Origin: CAXBES01 sp963974915
Lineage (GTDB): Bacteria; Bacteroidota; Bacteroidia; Flavobacteriales; Flavobacteriaceae
Assembly (NCBI GenBank): GCA_963974915.1
Contig: CAXBES010000002.1
Location: forward strand, 1-64,000
Length of the DNA: 64,000 nt
Direction: 5' to 3'
Of this stretch, positions 34,428 through 43,875 are shown piece after piece (positions within the stretch are counted from its first letter, which is position 1; every line of letters begins with the position of its first letter). Below the pieces are notes generated by a model. It saw nothing but the letters and a program-made list of their open reading frames with translations. It did no database searches and was not told where the DNA came from. The position numbers and the translations under genes were made by a program.

Positions 34428-34522
34428 ATAATTCATATACTTAAAACTATTAGCCTATGGTTTTAAACTACAATTTTACTTCCCGAATTGTCATCTTCAC
34501 TTCAACAAATCGCCAATAACGT

Positions 34523-35617
34523 ATGCTGATTCTTTACGTTTTTATTGCAGTTGTAGTGATTAACTGTGGATTCTACTTACTTTTTTCAAAATTTTCATTT
34601 TTAAAGTCTTCGGAAAAAACCGTCGGGACAACGCCGCCTGTCTCACTAATCGTATGTGCGAAAAACGAAGAGGAAAATTTAAAGCGAAATATCCCCTTAC
34701 TTCTGAAACAAGATTACCCAAATTTCGAACTTATATTGATTAATGATGCCTCGTCTGACGAATCTTTAGAAGTTATGGAAGCCTTTGCCGAGACCGATCC
34801 AAGGATTCAAATCGTGAATGTAAAGAATAATGAAGCGTTTTGGGCGAATAAGAAATACGCGCTTACCCTCGGAATAAAACGAGCGAAGAACGAAAGATTG
34901 TTATTTACGGATGCGGATTGCAAACCCTCTTCCAGTTCATGGCTCCGCATAATGACCTCTCATTTTTCTGAAGAAAAGCAACTTATATTAGGTTACGGCG
35001 CTTATGAAAAAGGAAAGGGATTGCTCAATAAACTCATTCGCTTCGAAACCTTAATGACAGCTACACAGTATTTTTCGTATGCAAAGGCAGGAATTCCATA
35101 TATGGGTGTGGGTAGAAATTTAGGCTTTACCAGCACACTCTATTACAGTATAAATGGCTATATGTCTCATATCAAAGTTCCTTCGGGAGATGACGACCTT
35201 TTTGTAAATGAAGCCGGTACTGCTCAAAATACAGCGATTTGTTTTGATGAAAATGCTTTCACTTATTCCCTTCCGAAGAAAAAATGGCAAGATTGGAAAA
35301 TGCAAAAAAGACGGCACATTACAACCTCAAAATTATATAAAACAAAACATAAACTCCTTCTGGGCACTTATTACTTCACGAATTTACTGTTTTGGATATT
35401 AATGATAGTAACTCTGATGTTGATGGATTGGAAGATTCCGGTGATCATAATTGCCTTCCGCTTTATAGTTCAATTCGTGACCGTGGGTATGGCTGCATAC
35501 AAGTTAAAGGAAAAAGATCTCGTACCCTTTATTCCATTCCTCGAATTATTTTTAGTATTCATTCAATTGATTATCTTTATTTCGAATAGATTTTCAAAAC
35601 CCCCGCAGTGGAAGTAG
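34523..35617 (+). CDS. family 2 glycosyltransferase
   Basis: A membrane glycosyltransferase of 364 aa. One N-terminal helix (1-19) is followed by a GT-A domain with VSLIVCAKNEEENL, the nucleotide-sugar motif INDASSDES, the metal-binding FTDADC and an acceptor-site motif near MQKRRH. Three C-terminal helices occupy about 285-358. The donor and acceptor are unknown. Its stop lies inside the start of the sigma-factor gene (10-bp overlap). Confidence 0.9.
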   Translation: MLILYVFIAVVVINCGFYLLFSKFSFLKSSEKTVGTTPPVSLIVCAKNEEENLKRNIPLLLKQDYPNFELILINDASSDESLEVMEAFAETDPRIQIVNVKNNEAFWANKKYALTLGIKRAKNERLLFTDADCKPSSSSWLRIMTSHFSEEKQLILGYGAYEKGKGLLNKLIRFETLMTATQYFSYAKAGIPYMGVGRNLGFTSTLYYSINGYMSHIKVPSGDDDLFVNEAGTAQNTAICFDENAFTYSLPKKKWQDWKMQKRRHITTSKLYKTKHKLLLGTYYFTNLLFWILMIVTLMLMDWKIPVIIIAFRFIVQFVTVGMAAYKLKEKDLVPFIPFLELFLVFIQLIIFISNRFSKPPQWK

Positions 35618-36180
35618 ACAAGAAAGAATTACTAAAGCAAATTGAAAAGGCAAAAAAAGGTAAGCAAAGCGCCTTTAAATTTTTGTTAGACAAATTTTGG
35701 AACGAGGTATATGGTTTTCAGTTAAAGCGGGTTAGAAACGAAACGGAAGCCGAGGACATCACCATCGAAGCTTTTTCTAAAGCCTTTGACAAGATAGAAA
35801 CTTACGACGAAAAATATACTTTTAGCACGTGGCTCATCACTATTTCGAAGAATATTCAGATAGATAAAACCCGTAAAAAGAATGCTTCTCTTCACCTTCA
35901 TACTACCGATGCTTCCGATGAAATTGTAAAGAAAGTACCGGATCATACGCCTACCGCCGAAGACAAATTGATCACCGAGCAGAATCTTGCACAGCTACTT
36001 CAGTTTATAAAACAATTGAAACCGCATTATCAAGATGTAATTAATCTGCGCTATTTTCATGAGATGAGTTACAAGGAAATCTCCGAATCGCTGGAAGAAC
36101 CTCTTAACAATGTAAAAGTAAGACTTCTACGTGCGAGAAAACTACTTGCCGAAATTATAACCCAAAATAATCAGAGTTGA
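35608..36180 (+). CDS. RNA polymerase sigma-70 family factor, ECF-like (GTG start)
   Basis: A protein of 190 aa. Region 2 (about 22-95) has TEAEDITIEAFSKAFDKI and FSTWLITISKNIQIDKTRKK. Region 4 (about 125-185) has LKPHYQDVINLRYFHEMSYKEISESL plus VKVRLLRARKLL. The GTG start overlaps the glycosyltransferase gene, and its TGA overlaps the TTG start of the next gene. No anti-sigma factor is adjacent, which is unusual for an ECF factor. Confidence 0.92.
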   Translation: MEVDKKELLKQIEKAKKGKQSAFKFLLDKFWNEVYGFQLKRVRNETEAEDITIEAFSKAFDKIETYDEKYTFSTWLITISKNIQIDKTRKKNASLHLHTTDASDEIVKKVPDHTPTAEDKLITEQNLAQLLQFIKQLKPHYQDVINLRYFHEMSYKEISESLEEPLNNVKVRLLRARKLLAEIITQNNQS

Positions 36181-37385
36181 AAACGCTGCTTAAAAGACTG
36201 GGGCCCGGTTTTTTATTTGCCGGCGCAGCGGTAGGAGTTTCGCATTTGGTACAGTCTACACGAGCGGGGGCCGATTTTGGATTTGGTCTGTTATGGGCAC
36301 TACTTTTAATCAATGCCGTAAAATATCCGTTTTTCGAGTTCGGTCCCAGATATGCAGCCGCCACAGGAGAAAGTCTCTTGCAGGGCTATCGCAAATTAGG
36401 AAAAGGTGTTTTAATAACTTACTTCATGCTCACCTTTGCAACGATGTTTACAATTCAAACAGCTGTTACCATTGTAACAGCCGGATTAGCGACATCAATT
36501 TTTGGTTTTGGCACCATTGTAATTTGGACCGCAATTATCACCGCGATATGTTTTGCGATATTAATAATTGGAAGGTACAAAGTCTTAGACCACCTAATGA
36601 AAATAATAGTTATAAGCCTTACCATAAGTACCGTACTAGCCGTTTTACTTGCATTAAAACAAACACCTTCCCTTACTTTTACCCAAATTCTCCCTACTGA
36701 TGCCTTTTCGGTAGCGTTTCTTATCGCTTTTATGGGTTGGATGCCCGCTCCTTTAGATATTTCTATTTGGCATTCCATTTGGACAGTAGAAAAACATAAG
36801 ATAAATCCCGATATCAATACAAAACAGTCTCGATTCGATTTTAATGTAGGCTTTATCGTTACAACAATTCTAGCCATCGCTTTTCTTTCCCTGGGCGCTA
36901 TAGTCATGCACGGCAGTGGCGAAAGTTTTTCAGAAAAAGGGAGTGTTTTTGCGAATCAGTTAATTAATATGTACGCATTCAGTTTAGGAGATAGTGCAAA
37001 AATTATAATTGGGATAGCCGCGCTAACAACAATGTTTAGTACTACACTTACAACCCTTGATGCTTCGCCCAGAGTGATGAATATAACAACCCAAATTCTA
37101 ACCAACAAAGAGAATAAACAAGGATATTTGTTCTGGTTAATTGTTTTGGTAACCGGAACTTTGGCTATCTTCTTCTTTTTTATTTCTGAAATGGGATTAC
37201 TCATTAAAACTGCGACGATCCTGTCCTTTCTAACTGCCCCATTTTATGCCATTATAAATTATCTGTTGCTTACGGGAAAATATACCCCGGAGCATTCGCG
37301 ACCTTCAGGATTCATGAAATATTACAGTCTTATTTCGATCCTAGTATTAATGGCATTTAGTTTTTGGTATCTAACAACCCTGTAA
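36177..37385 (+). CDS. Nramp-family transporter lacking canonical metal-site motifs (TTG start)
   Basis: An integral membrane protein of 402 aa with about 11 helices and the Nramp layout (GPGFLFAGAAVG at the start, TM6 region AFMGWMPAPLDISIWHS). The usual DPGN of helix 1 is replaced by VGVSHLVQST, and the MPH of helix 6 reads MPA. The familiar transition-metal ligands are therefore missing. The TTG start overlaps the sigma-factor stop (TTGA). Transport of another ion is possible. No other start fits the conserved first helix. Confidence 0.87.
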   Translation: MKTLLKRLGPGFLFAGAAVGVSHLVQSTRAGADFGFGLLWALLLINAVKYPFFEFGPRYAAATGESLLQGYRKLGKGVLITYFMLTFATMFTIQTAVTIVTAGLATSIFGFGTIVIWTAIITAICFAILIIGRYKVLDHLMKIIVISLTISTVLAVLLALKQTPSLTFTQILPTDAFSVAFLIAFMGWMPAPLDISIWHSIWTVEKHKINPDINTKQSRFDFNVGFIVTTILAIAFLSLGAIVMHGSGESFSEKGSVFANQLINMYAFSLGDSAKIIIGIAALTTMFSTTLTTLDASPRVMNITTQILTNKENKQGYLFWLIVLVTGTLAIFFFFISEMGLLIKTATILSFLTAPFYAIINYLLLTGKYTPEHSRPSGFMKYYSLISILVLMAFSFWYLTTL

Positions 37386-37458
37386 ACAGATTTGAATATT
37401 AAGATCCAATGGGAGGCAAAATGAAGTTTTCGAATTTAGATTTGGATATTATTAATTG

Positions 37459-37466
37459 TATCTTTG
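37459..37466 (+). promoter_or_regulatory. candidate -7 box for lipA
   Basis: TATCTTTG is a full TAnnTTTG match ending 9 bp before the lipA ATG, which predicts a very short leader. Nearby TTG elements are at non-ideal spacing. Confidence 0.4.
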
Positions 37467-37475
37467 TAAACTATT

Positions 37476-38348
37476 ATGAGCACAGAAACAGCAGAAATTT
37501 TAAAGAGAGAACCTAAACCCAAATGGCTTCGTGTAAAGCTTCCAACCGGTAAGAAATACACCGAATTAAGAGGACTTGTTGCCAAGTATGACCTGCATAC
37601 GATCTGTACCTCCGGAAGTTGTCCAAATATGGGCGAATGCTGGGGTGAAGGAACCGCAACTTTTATGATCTTAGGAAATGTATGTACGCGATCCTGCGGA
37701 TTTTGTGGTGTAAAGACGGGTAGACCGGACACAATAGATTGGGACGAACCCGAAAAAGTAGCCAGATCTATTAAGATCATGAATATAAAACACGCTGTGA
37801 TCACGTCGGTAGATAGAGATGACATCAAAGATATGGGGTCTATCATCTGGGCAGAAACTGTTAAAGCCATTCGCAGAATGAATCCCGAAACCACCTTAGA
37901 AACACTTATTCCCGATTTTCAGGGTGTTACTCGAAATATAGATAGAATCATCACTGTAAAACCGGAAGTGGTTTCTCACAATATGGAAACTGTTAAGAGA
38001 CTTACTCGTGAAGTTAGAATTCAGGCAAAATACGAACGTAGCTTGGAAGTACTGAGATATCTAAAAACTGAAGGCATTACCCGTACTAAAAGTGGTATTA
38101 TGTTGGGATTAGGAGAAAAGGAAGATGAAGTTTTACAGACAATGGAAGACCTTAGAGGAGTTGGTCTTGATATTCTAACGATAGGCCAATATTTACAACC
38201 CTCCAAAAAACACCTTCCGGTAAAGGAATTTGTTAGTCCGGAACAATTCAAAAAATACGAAGATGTTGGACTTTCAATGGGTTTCCGACATGTTGAAAGT
38301 GGTCCGTTAGTGCGTTCTTCATACAAGGCTCAAAAACATTTAACCTAG
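37476..38348 (+). CDS. lipA: lipoyl synthase
   Basis: A radical-SAM enzyme that inserts sulphur into octanoyl groups on lipoyl domains, 290 aa. The auxiliary cluster cysteines are Cys44, Cys49 and Cys55 (CTSGSCPNMGEC). The radical-SAM CxxxCxxC is Cys70, Cys74, Cys77. The C-terminal GPLVRSSYKA serine motif is present. The gap gene begins 1 bp after its stop, so the two central-metabolism genes are co-transcribed. Confidence 0.97.
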   Translation: MSTETAEILKREPKPKWLRVKLPTGKKYTELRGLVAKYDLHTICTSGSCPNMGECWGEGTATFMILGNVCTRSCGFCGVKTGRPDTIDWDEPEKVARSIKIMNIKHAVITSVDRDDIKDMGSIIWAETVKAIRRMNPETTLETLIPDFQGVTRNIDRIITVKPEVVSHNMETVKRLTREVRIQAKYERSLEVLRYLKTEGITRTKSGIMLGLGEKEDEVLQTMEDLRGVGLDILTIGQYLQPSKKHLPVKEFVSPEQFKKYEDVGLSMGFRHVESGPLVRSSYKAQKHLT

Positions 38349-38349
38349 A

Positions 38350-39348
38350 ATGAAACCCCATATAACAATAGGGATTAATGGCTTCGGACGCATAGGTAGA
38401 AATCTCTTCAGACTATTATTGGATCATCCCTTTATTGAAGTTGTTGCCATAAACGATCTAGCCAATGCCAAAACCCTAAGTCATTTACTTAAATACGACA
38501 GTATTCATGGGGTTTTGAATGAAGAAGTGGGGTTTTCAGAAGAAGAAATAACAATTCGTGACAAACGAATCCGGTTTACTTCTGAAAGCACTCTAGATAA
38601 CTTAAACTGGGGGAAATTAGACTTTGTAATTGAATGCACCGGAAAATATAAAACTAGAGAACAACTTGAGAAACATATAACAAACGGAGCAAAAAGAGTA
38701 ATTTTGAGTGTCCCTCCGATTGATGAGGATATTAAGACCGTTGTAATTGGAGTGAACGACAATATTCTTGAAAAGAATGATTCCATAGTCTCCAATGCAT
38801 CTTGTACTACAAATAATGCTGCACCCATGCTAAAGATCGTTAATGATCTGTGTGGGATTGAGCAAGCGTATATTACAACAGTACATTCTTACACTACAGA
38901 TCAGAGTTTACACGACCAACCTCATCGTGATCTCCGCAGGGCCAGGGCTGCAGGACAATCTATTGTGCCTACCACCACCGGTGCTGCTAAAGCATTAACC
39001 AAAATATTTCCCGAATTAAGTGACTCTATTGGCGGTTGCGGTATTAGAGTACCTGTGCCTAATGGGTCTTTATGTGATATAACCCTAAATGTAAAAAAGG
39101 AGGTCACTATTGAGATGGTGAACCAGGCATTTAAAACTGCTTCGGAAACAGATTTTAAAAATATTCTTCAGTATACCCAAGATCCAATTGTTTCTATAGA
39201 TATTATTGGAAATACGCATTCCTGCATCTTTGATTCTGAAATGACTTCTGTAATTGGAAAAATGGTAAAAATAATTGGCTGGTACGACAATGAAATAGGA
39301 TATTCTTCAAGAATTGTAGATTTAATCTTACAATTATCGAGGAAATGA
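38350..39348 (+). CDS. gap: type I glyceraldehyde-3-phosphate dehydrogenase
   Basis: Oxidises glyceraldehyde 3-phosphate, 332 aa. The Rossmann motif NGFGRIGR is at 10-17, an Asp at 36 (INDL) favours NAD, the catalytic Cys152 lies in SNASCTTN and the phosphate-site region is HSYTTDQ. The conserved S-loop and WYDNEIGYS C-terminus are intact. Whether this is the main glycolytic enzyme or a second paralogue cannot be told from one locus. Confidence 0.95.
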   Translation: MKPHITIGINGFGRIGRNLFRLLLDHPFIEVVAINDLANAKTLSHLLKYDSIHGVLNEEVGFSEEEITIRDKRIRFTSESTLDNLNWGKLDFVIECTGKYKTREQLEKHITNGAKRVILSVPPIDEDIKTVVIGVNDNILEKNDSIVSNASCTTNNAAPMLKIVNDLCGIEQAYITTVHSYTTDQSLHDQPHRDLRRARAAGQSIVPTTTGAAKALTKIFPELSDSIGGCGIRVPVPNGSLCDITLNVKKEVTIEMVNQAFKTASETDFKNILQYTQDPIVSIDIIGNTHSCIFDSEMTSVIGKMVKIIGWYDNEIGYSSRIVDLILQLSRK

Positions 39349-39379
39349 CTATATTTATCGCCAAACTGCATTTTAAAAA

Positions 39380-41632
39380 ATGACAAATAAGCTATTTTCA
39401 GGCAAGAATGTAGTACTGATTTTAGTATTACTTTTTGTAACATATAGTGGAAAAACAATGCAAACCCCGCAAGATACTTTGGCTTTAGTCAAAAAGTATC
39501 AAGAAGAAGCGGACAGGGATATCATTACCCAAGATTATGATAATGCAATTATTAAATTAAGCAAAGCGAATAACTTAGCATCTAATTTAAATAATGATAA
39601 AATAAAAGCTGATTTACATCTAAGCTCGACCAGCTTACATTATTACCTTCAAAATTACGCTAAAGCAGCAATAGAGAATCTTCAAGCAATAGAATTACTT
39701 GAAAAACAGGAATCTAATAAAGTTGGACTCGCTAAGGCTTATAATTTGAAAGGCCTTATTTTAATCCGACAAAATAAATTTACAGAGGCGGAAATTTACT
39801 TAAAGAAAGCCGATAAAATTTTCACAGAATTAAATGATGAAGAAAACCAGTCTCACATCCTTTTAGGTATGGGGCTTTTAGAGTTGAAGAGAGGGAACCC
39901 CAGAACCGCTTTAAATTATTTTGATGCAGGAATTCCTATATACTCTTCTTTTCAATTAACCTATCAGGAAGCTTTCTCATATCTTAACAAAGCTGAAGCA
40001 TTGTTGCAGTTAGAATCACCTACTTCCCAAAAAAACTTAAGTCAAGCGAAAGAATCACTCAATAATGCATTGATCCTAATCGACATTCACAACTACACCA
40101 AACTAAAGATCAACGGTTATAGAGTAGCGTCTCAAATCGCAATCAAAGAAAACGATTTTTCCAATGCGGAAAAGCTTTTGATGAAATATGAATCTTTGAA
40201 TGATTCAATCTTTCAAGTATATGTAAACGCAATTTCTAAAGAGATTGATGTTGAAACGAGTATCGGGAATTTAACTACCATCATCGAAGATCAACAAGAT
40301 GATCTGGACAAAAAGAAAAGATCCCTCAATTTTGGTAAGATGACCAATGGATTAAGTATTGCCCTTATTGTAATCTTATCGTTACTTACTCTTTCTCTCT
40401 ATAAAAACAACAACTTAAGAGCAAAGGCTAACGAATTGCTTCAGGATAAAAACAATGAACTTCAGTTAGCAAAAGAAAAAGCAGAAAAAGCTTCGTTAGC
40501 AAAGGCACAGTTCCTTTCTACTATAACACACGAATTAAGAACTCCCCTTTATGCAGTAACAGGACTTACACATCTGTTAATGGAAGAAAATCCTAAAGAA
40601 CATCAGAGAGAGCACCTAAACTCGCTTAAGTTCTCGGGAGATTACTTGCTTTCACTAATCAATAATATTCTTGATCTTAATAAACTGGAAGCTAATAAGG
40701 TAGAAGTTGAAAAAACCAGTTTTAATCTTAAAAAACGGATTAACGATGTTCTAATCGCGTTAAAGAAATCGGCAGACGACCGAAAGAATAATCTGCATCT
40801 TGAATTTGACGAATCCATCCCGAGTAAATTAGCCGGAGACCCACTCAAACTTTCACAAATTTTAATAAATCTAATTGGAAACTCTGTGAAATTCACTCAA
40901 AACGGTGATGTAACAGTACGAATTAAAAAGATAGATCAGAAAAACAATAAGGTAACTCTGAATTTTGAAATAGAAGATAATGGGGTTGGAATTTCAAAAA
41001 AGAAACAAAAAAGTATTTTCGAAACTTTCTCTCAAGGCTCTCTTCAAATTAATCGAAAATTTGGTGGAACCGGTCTGGGGCTTTCAATCGTAAAGAACTT
41101 ATTAGAGCTAATGAATAGTAAGATTCAACTTGAGAGTCAATTGGGAAAAGGTTCAAAATTTTGGTTTAACATCAATTTTGAAATTGCAGAAGAGTTTAAA
41201 GAAGACAAGAACCCAAATAATATTATATACGACGTGGATTATGTAGCCATAGAGAACAAATCAGTGCTTGTTGTTGAAGACAATAAAATAAACCAGATGA
41301 TCACCAAGAAGATTCTTGAAAAGAACAAGATGAAATGTATGGTAGCAGATAATGGAATGGATGCCATCAAGATCATTAAGGAAAATACATTCGACGTGGT
41401 ATTAATGGACATTCATATGCCGGGAATAAGCGGTATTGAAGCCACTCAAAAGATTCGCGAATTCGACAAACAACTACCTATTATTGCATTAACAGCGGTA
41501 ACCATAGACGAGAATCTGGATGATTTCTATCGTGCGGGGTTCAATGAAATTATTCCGAAGCCATTTAAAACTGAAGAGTTCTTCGAAAAGATATTTCGCA
41601 CTCTCGAAGGAAACAAATTTCCGGTTAGTTAA
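39380..41632 (+). CDS. hybrid sensor histidine kinase with TPR sensor region
   Basis: A protein of 750 aa. An N-terminal signal-like helix (1-24) leads into periplasmic TPR-like repeats (about 30-290), then a transmembrane helix (324-342) and a linker coiled coil. The HisKA domain has His384 in TITHELRTPL. The HATPase has N-box ILINLIGNSVKF, G1 DNGVGI and G2 GGTGLGLSIV. A C-terminal receiver domain spans about 627-745, with phospho-acceptor Asp677 (LMDIHMPG). No DNA-binding output domain is present, so a phosphorelay to another protein is likely. No cognate regulator is adjacent. Its stop abuts lpxK. Confidence 0.95.
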   Translation: MTNKLFSGKNVVLILVLLFVTYSGKTMQTPQDTLALVKKYQEEADRDIITQDYDNAIIKLSKANNLASNLNNDKIKADLHLSSTSLHYYLQNYAKAAIENLQAIELLEKQESNKVGLAKAYNLKGLILIRQNKFTEAEIYLKKADKIFTELNDEENQSHILLGMGLLELKRGNPRTALNYFDAGIPIYSSFQLTYQEAFSYLNKAEALLQLESPTSQKNLSQAKESLNNALILIDIHNYTKLKINGYRVASQIAIKENDFSNAEKLLMKYESLNDSIFQVYVNAISKEIDVETSIGNLTTIIEDQQDDLDKKKRSLNFGKMTNGLSIALIVILSLLTLSLYKNNNLRAKANELLQDKNNELQLAKEKAEKASLAKAQFLSTITHELRTPLYAVTGLTHLLMEENPKEHQREHLNSLKFSGDYLLSLINNILDLNKLEANKVEVEKTSFNLKKRINDVLIALKKSADDRKNNLHLEFDESIPSKLAGDPLKLSQILINLIGNSVKFTQNGDVTVRIKKIDQKNNKVTLNFEIEDNGVGISKKKQKSIFETFSQGSLQINRKFGGTGLGLSIVKNLLELMNSKIQLESQLGKGSKFWFNINFEIAEEFKEDKNPNNIIYDVDYVAIENKSVLVVEDNKINQMITKKILEKNKMKCMVADNGMDAIKIIKENTFDVVLMDIHMPGISGIEATQKIREFDKQLPIIALTAVTIDENLDDFYRAGFNEIIPKPFKTEEFFEKIFRTLEGNKFPVS

Positions 41633-42646
41633 TTATTGAAACCTGGCTTTATCAATTTCTTCCAGAATTCGTTCCTCAAAAAAACCTTCCTGCTCATTTA
41701 GTATGTGAGTTTTAATAGGCAAATAATACAGTGCATATTTCCCCAATTTAGGTTGCAATCGCATAAAATCCTTCTCGGTTGTAAGAATAATTTCCTTCTT
41801 TTTCAGTTTTTCTATTTCTGAATTCGAAAAATCGTGGTGATCGCCAAACTTGAGATGTTCGAAACTGAAATGATTACGATCGAGGAAGTTTACTAAGGGT
41901 TTCGGATTTGCAATCCCGGTAACTAACGTGAATTTCTTATCCCGGAGATATGACAAATGCAAGGTCTCGGAAACACCATAAATCATTTTATCATAACCTA
42001 TCTTAGAAAAATAAACCCTTTGGTCCGATCGTAAGTTAAGCTTGTGCTGAATATTTTGTAATTCGGAATAAGCGACTCCTTCGGGACACTTAGTTACAAC
42101 GATCATATCTGCTCGCTTAGCTCCTTTTCTTGACTCCCTGAGATTTCCGCTGGGTAGCATGTAATCATCAATATAAAGGTCGTCGAAGGGCGTTAAAAGA
42201 ATATAAGTGGAAGCTTTCACTTTTCTATGCTGAAACGCATCATCCAACAGAATTATATCTACCTTGGGTTTTAATTTACTTATCCCCTCTCTCCTGTCTG
42301 CACATACTGCGACAGTAGTTTCAGGAAAGTTTTGTTTAAATTGAAGAGGCTCATCGCCAACTTCCAGGGCGGTACTTTCTACTAAGACTTCTCTATACCC
42401 GGATGTTTTTCTCTTGTAACCCCTGGATAATATTCCAACCCTGAAATCTTTCCGAAGAAATTCTACCAACAGTTGCACCATAGGTGATTTTCCCGTCCCG
42501 CCGGTAGACAAATTACCTACACAAATAACTGGGAAATCGTAATGCGTACTTTTAAACCAACCAATATCGTAAAAATAATTTCGGAGCGATGTTATTGCGC
42601 CGTATAAAATGGAGAATGGAAAAAGCAAGGTTCTCAGTAGCTTCAT
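41633..42646 (-). CDS. lpxK: tetraacyldisaccharide 4'-kinase
   Basis: Phosphorylates the 4' position of the lipid A precursor at the inner membrane, 337 aa. An N-terminal helix region is followed by the Walker A GNLSTGGTGKSP (about 43-54), the DDAFQHR motif and RESRKGAKRAD. I chose the ATG at 42646 (MKLLRTLLFPFS); the five extra residues upstream would need a TTG. It supports an LPS-containing outer membrane. It is tail-to-tail with the hybrid kinase with no gap. Confidence 0.95.
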   Translation of the reverse strand: MKLLRTLLFPFSILYGAITSLRNYFYDIGWFKSTHYDFPVICVGNLSTGGTGKSPMVQLLVEFLRKDFRVGILSRGYKRKTSGYREVLVESTALEVGDEPLQFKQNFPETTVAVCADRREGISKLKPKVDIILLDDAFQHRKVKASTYILLTPFDDLYIDDYMLPSGNLRESRKGAKRADMIVVTKCPEGVAYSELQNIQHKLNLRSDQRVYFSKIGYDKMIYGVSETLHLSYLRDKKFTLVTGIANPKPLVNFLDRNHFSFEHLKFGDHHDFSNSEIEKLKKKEIILTTEKDFMRLQPKLGKYALYYLPIKTHILNEQEGFFEERILEEIDKARFQ

Positions 42647-42777
42647 ACGACGAAAGTACAAAATCGATTTAAGGATATTCAGAAAAAAATTAAATCCGTA
42701 AATATTTTGAACAAAGTTAAAGTTTTATGACTTTTCAGCTAGCGTATAAACTTTTATATTTACGATAAATTAGAACC

Positions 42778-43872
42778 ATGAAAATTAAGGACGTTATAAT
42801 GATGTTGGAGGAATTGGCACCACTCTCCTATTCGGAAGATTTCGACAATACAGGATTGCTGGTTGGGGATATGAATAATTCTTTAACGGGGATCCTTGTT
42901 ACGTTAGACACTCTTGAAACGGTTGTAGATGAAGCCATTAAACAGAAATGCAATCTTATTGTAAGTTTTCATCCCATTATTTTCTCCGGAATTAAACGAT
43001 TTAACGGCAATTCGTATGTAGAACGTGTGGTACAAAAAGCCATTAAAAATGACATAGCCATTTTTTCAATACATACAGCACTGGATAATTCATGGAATGG
43101 CGTAAATGCTATGATCTGCAAAAAACTGAATCTGAAGAACAGACATATTCTCATTCCAAAAAAAGATAGTATTAAAAAATTGATCACCTATGTTCCGTTA
43201 AATAGAGCTGAGGCGCTACGCGATGCTTTGTTTAATGCGGGAGCAGGAGAAATTGGTAATTACACAAATTGTAGTTTCAACATTAAAGGACTAGGGACGT
43301 TTAATGCCACTGAGAACGCTGATCCGGTAATTGGTAAAAAAGGTGAAACACATTTTGAAGAAGAAGTTCAAATTGGCATTACTTTTCACCCACATAGACA
43401 ATCATCTATACTGAAAGCTTTATTTAATACGCATCCCTACGAAGAAGTTGCATACGAAATCACAACATTAGAAAATACCAACCAACACCTGGGAATGGGA
43501 ATGTATGGTGAATTTCAGGAAGCAATGCCAGAAGATGAGTTTCTAAAATTTGTAAAAACCCGTATGAATACCGAATGCGTGAGACATTCAAAATTAATGG
43601 GCAAATCGATTAAAAAAGTAGCTATATTGGGGGGAAGTGGAAGTTTTGCGATCAATTCGGCAAAAGCAGCCGGGGCAGATGCCTATATAACGGCCGACTT
43701 AAAATATCACGATTTTATTAAGTCGGAAGGCAATATTCTTATAGCCGATATTGGACATTATGAAAGCGAACAATACACAAAAGAGCTTTTACATTCTTTC
43801 CTTAACAAAAAAATCACTAATTTTGCAGTCGTTTTATCACAAATAAACACCAATCCTATTAGCTATTTTTAA
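42778..43872 (+). CDS. Nif3-like dinuclear metal centre protein (YqfO type)
   Basis: A conserved protein of 364 aa, DUF34/Nif3 family, with metal ligands His65 (SFHPIIF) and His99 and Asp103 (IHTALDN). A second metal-binding stretch lies near the C-terminus (IADIGHYESEQ). A PII-like insert domain lies at about 130-245, which marks the longer bacterial form. It is often annotated as GTP cyclohydrolase 1 type 2, but that activity is not general to the family. It is followed 3 bp later by the coiled-coil gene. Confidence 0.9.
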   Translation: MKIKDVIMMLEELAPLSYSEDFDNTGLLVGDMNNSLTGILVTLDTLETVVDEAIKQKCNLIVSFHPIIFSGIKRFNGNSYVERVVQKAIKNDIAIFSIHTALDNSWNGVNAMICKKLNLKNRHILIPKKDSIKKLITYVPLNRAEALRDALFNAGAGEIGNYTNCSFNIKGLGTFNATENADPVIGKKGETHFEEEVQIGITFHPHRQSSILKALFNTHPYEEVAYEITTLENTNQHLGMGMYGEFQEAMPEDEFLKFVKTRMNTECVRHSKLMGKSIKKVAILGGSGSFAINSAKAAGADAYITADLKYHDFIKSEGNILIADIGHYESEQYTKELLHSFLNKKITNFAVVLSQINTNPISYF

Positions 43873-43875
43873 CAT

